NCBI GenBank assembly: GCA_038207265.1
Contig: JBBQZZ010000018.1
Coordinates: 34,948 to 98,947, forward strand
DNA from: JACMLD01 sp038207265
GTDB taxonomy: Bacteria > Bacteroidota > Bacteroidia > Chitinophagales > Chitinophagaceae
Direction: 5' to 3'
DNA length: 64,000 nucleotides
Part shown: positions 61,963-64,000 of the stretch, in pieces
Layout: each line of letters opens with the position of its first letter
Numbering within the stretch: the first letter of the stretch is position 1
Position numbers and translations under genes: made by a program
Notes under the pieces: model-generated
Database searches by the model: none
Told to the model about the DNA's origin: nothing
Seen by the model: only the letters and a program-made list of their open reading frames with translations

Positions 61963-63318
61963 TCAGAGTCTTTTAATCTTAATACTTCTATAGCTCACTT
62001 CATTCCCATGGTCCTGCAATAAAAGGTAACCTTCTGTTGCTTCTCCAAACCTGTCCCAGATTTTATATTTACTGTCGGCTACCAACTTTCGATATTCATT
62101 TGAACCTCTATTATATTCCAACACTTTTACTCCATTTAAATAATGTTCAACCCGATTATCAGGATAAACAACTATTCTTCCCTTGTTCCATTCACCAATT
62201 CTATGAATAAACCTTTTCAATTTGTTTGCTGGTATTAAATCATATAAAGATGATAGTGTTCTATTGCCATCTCTTCCTAGTTTTGCATCGGGATGAAGAG
62301 AATCATCTAATACCTGGTATTCTAATCCGATAGCTGATCCCTGGTTTTTTTCAGAGAGGGTGACAAAATATTTTACACCGCTATTTGCACCTGGCGTTAA
62401 TTTAAATTCAAAAGAAAGATCAAAAAAACTAAATTGATCTTTGGTTACAATGTCTCCTCCATTTGCAGATTCTTTTCCTTCAGAAGAAATTACAGTCAAT
62501 TCGCCATTTTTAATCTGCCAACCATTTTTCGGAAATGACGACTTATACGCGCCAACCCATCCGTTTGAAGTCTTACCATTAAATAATAATTTCCAGCCAT
62601 TGATTTTTTCATAAGCTATTAATGTATTGGGAATATTATTAACAACATAAACACCTGCAGGAAAAGAAGTTGGCTTGGGATTCGAATAATCGATTCGTAT
62701 ATTTTTAAAATATACTTTTTCCCCTGCATATTCCTGCTTATTTATACCGTGAACCTGTAAAGCAATAAAACCTTTTTTGTCAACAGTATCCACCATGTAA
62801 GCAACCGGCATATTATTTATCCATGTTTTTGTCTCGTTTCCGATACATTCTATTTTCACATGATTATATTGACCTACTTTAAAAGCAGTCTCAGATTTTT
62901 TATTCAATTCAACGGGATATAACCAATCGCGTCTTCCTTCATCATAAATTCCACCTGACCATCCCCGTGAGGACGGATCAATTTCGAACTGGTAACCATA
63001 TACCAAACCTTTCCCTTCATGACCATTCGGATCGAAGTGACTTCTTACCTGCACTCCGGAATTACTGGTGGTATCGTCTATCCTGACATCCAATTCAAGA
63101 ACAAAATTGGAAAATTCTTTCTCGCTGACAAGAAAACTATTTCCTGAATTGGCTACAGTATAACCAACTATTGCTCCATTTTCAACTTTGTAATCTGCTG
63201 AACCAGCCAGTTGCTTCCAGCCATTTAAGGATTTACCGTCAAATAAATTTGTCCATTTATTCTGAGAGTAAGTATTATAACTCCAGCAAACTATTAACAG
63301 CAAACAATATTTTTTCAT
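61963..63318 (-). CDS. secreted protein with two DUF1080 (3-keto-disaccharide hydrolase-like) domains
   Basis: 451 aa from the ATG at 63318, which gives a signal peptide (MKKYCLLLIVCWSYNTYSQ). The same frame stays open upstream but runs through the 5S rRNA gene. Two DUF1080 lectin-like jelly rolls: the first begins KWTNLFDGKSLNGWKQL and contains NSGVQVRSHF, the second begins WKLLFNGKTSNGWVGAY and contains NSGVKYFV. Members bind or cleave glucans or 3-keto sugars in the periplasm or at the surface. Substrate not deducible. Confidence 0.88.
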   Translation of the reverse strand: MKKYCLLLIVCWSYNTYSQNKWTNLFDGKSLNGWKQLAGSADYKVENGAIVGYTVANSGNSFLVSEKEFSNFVLELDVRIDDTTSNSGVQVRSHFDPNGHEGKGLVYGYQFEIDPSSRGWSGGIYDEGRRDWLYPVELNKKSETAFKVGQYNHVKIECIGNETKTWINNMPVAYMVDTVDKKGFIALQVHGINKQEYAGEKVYFKNIRIDYSNPKPTSFPAGVYVVNNIPNTLIAYEKINGWKLLFNGKTSNGWVGAYKSSFPKNGWQIKNGELTVISSEGKESANGGDIVTKDQFSFFDLSFEFKLTPGANSGVKYFVTLSEKNQGSAIGLEYQVLDDSLHPDAKLGRDGNRTLSSLYDLIPANKLKRFIHRIGEWNKGRIVVYPDNRVEHYLNGVKVLEYNRGSNEYRKLVADSKYKIWDRFGEATEGYLLLQDHGNEVSYRSIKIKRL

Positions 63319-63387
63319 ACCGATTTGATTTAAAGAGAACAAATCTATTGAAGAAATGGTAGATGAATTTGGAGTGGGGGAAATAAA

Positions 63388-63415
63388 AAAGCCTTCCGGA
63401 AAACCGGAAGGCTTT
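63388..63415 (-). terminator. intrinsic terminator of the rRNA operon
   Basis: AAAGCCTTCCGG (63388-63399) pairs with CCGGAAGGCTTT (63404-63415), 4-nt loop. On the minus strand it is followed by a T-rich run, a few bases past the 3' end of 5S rRNA. Confidence 0.9.
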
Positions 63416-63422
63416 AAATGAA

Positions 63423-63533
63423 TATGGCAGCTACCTACTCTCCCGTATTGTGGTACAGTACCATCGGCCATGGGGGACTTAACTTCTCTGTTCGGTATGG
63501 GAAGAGGTGAACGCCCCCGGCAAAACCACCATA
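63423..63533 (-). rRNA. rrf: 5S ribosomal RNA
   Basis: Read on the minus strand, the region contains the conserved loop C CACCTCTTCCCATACCGAAC, AGAGAAGTTAAG, CCGATGGTACTG and GGGAGAGTAGGTAGC. The 5' TATGGTGG and 3' GCTGCCATA ends can pair as helix I. Ends are good to a few bases. Confidence 0.93.
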
Positions 63534-63653
63534 AGATCTTAAAAGGCGAAAGGTTTGAGGTGAAAGATTAAAGGCAAACGCCTTAAACTTTGTACCTGCC
63601 TTATACCTCAATAAGGTGACATATTGGAAGTTGTAATACAAAGTATAAAAAAT

Positions 63654-64000
<347 letters not shown>

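Noticed and set aside
63319..63471. N-terminal extension of the DUF1080 protein
   Set aside because: It would be translated from the 5S rRNA gene and its terminator; the ATG at 63318 gives a proper signal peptide.
63534..63653. tRNA in the 5S-23S spacer
   Set aside because: No cloverleaf or CCA-type end can be found in this 120-bp spacer.

Overview
The window reads as chromosomal DNA of a Bacteroidota bacterium, most likely of the Chitinophagaceae or a related family. This is inferred from gene content, not a database search. Signs include a gliding/T9SS SprA protein, a surface protein ending in a type B (CHU_C-like) T9SS sorting domain, DUF4105, DUF4296 and DUF4835 proteins, the linked set bamD-rpoZ-coaBC-DUF4835, futalosine-pathway menaquinone genes, and promoters of the -33 TTTG / -7 TAnnTTTG type. 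Start codons are often ambiguous; several leftmost starts are TTG and I moved some to a downstream ATG.

Layout. 1-10 kb: envelope proteins (DUF4105, alpha/beta hydrolase, large PKD-type secreted protein), an SDR oxidoreductase, a TlpA-like redoxin, a trans-sulfuration enzyme, FabH and RuvA. 10-17.3 kb: sprA. 17.3-20.2 kb: a four-gene YtrA-type GntR/ABC operon with a recognisable operator. 20.2-25.3 kb: D-aminoacylase-like lipoprotein, GNAT, FabD, FolE and two PTPS/QueD paralogues. 25.6-29.3 kb: an APH-type kinase and a rifampicin-phosphotransferase-like gene broken by an apparent one-base frameshift. 29.5-33.2 kb: mqnB-mqnD, photolyase and a class IV PLP lyase.

33.2-47.6 kb is the most interesting part: an A+T-rich accessory region. 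One minus-strand operon encodes a 64-aa double-glycine leader peptide with two cysteines, an ABC-2 type permease and ATPase, a five-helix membrane protein, a membrane-anchored CxxC redoxin, and a C39-peptidase ABC exporter. Together these look like a complete production, maturation, export and self-protection system for a secreted bacteriocin-like or signalling peptide. Around it lie two paralogous sensor cassettes (multi-helix membrane protein, HisKA_3 kinase, NarL-type regulator) and two further NarL-type regulators. Two related elements of about 110 bp, each bounded by inverted repeats, sit at 34.2 and 44.3 kb and bracket the peptide operon.

47.6-64 kb returns to core functions: a 3-oxoacid CoA-transferase pair, DUF4296/DUF4835/CoaBC/RpoZ/BamD, an OmpA-family protein, polyprenyl synthase, RecJ, HtpG, the S6-S18-L9 operon, an RRM protein, a secreted DUF1080 protein, and the 3' end of an rRNA operon (5S and partial 23S) on the minus strand. 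Several strong intrinsic terminators and three good promoters can be read directly.
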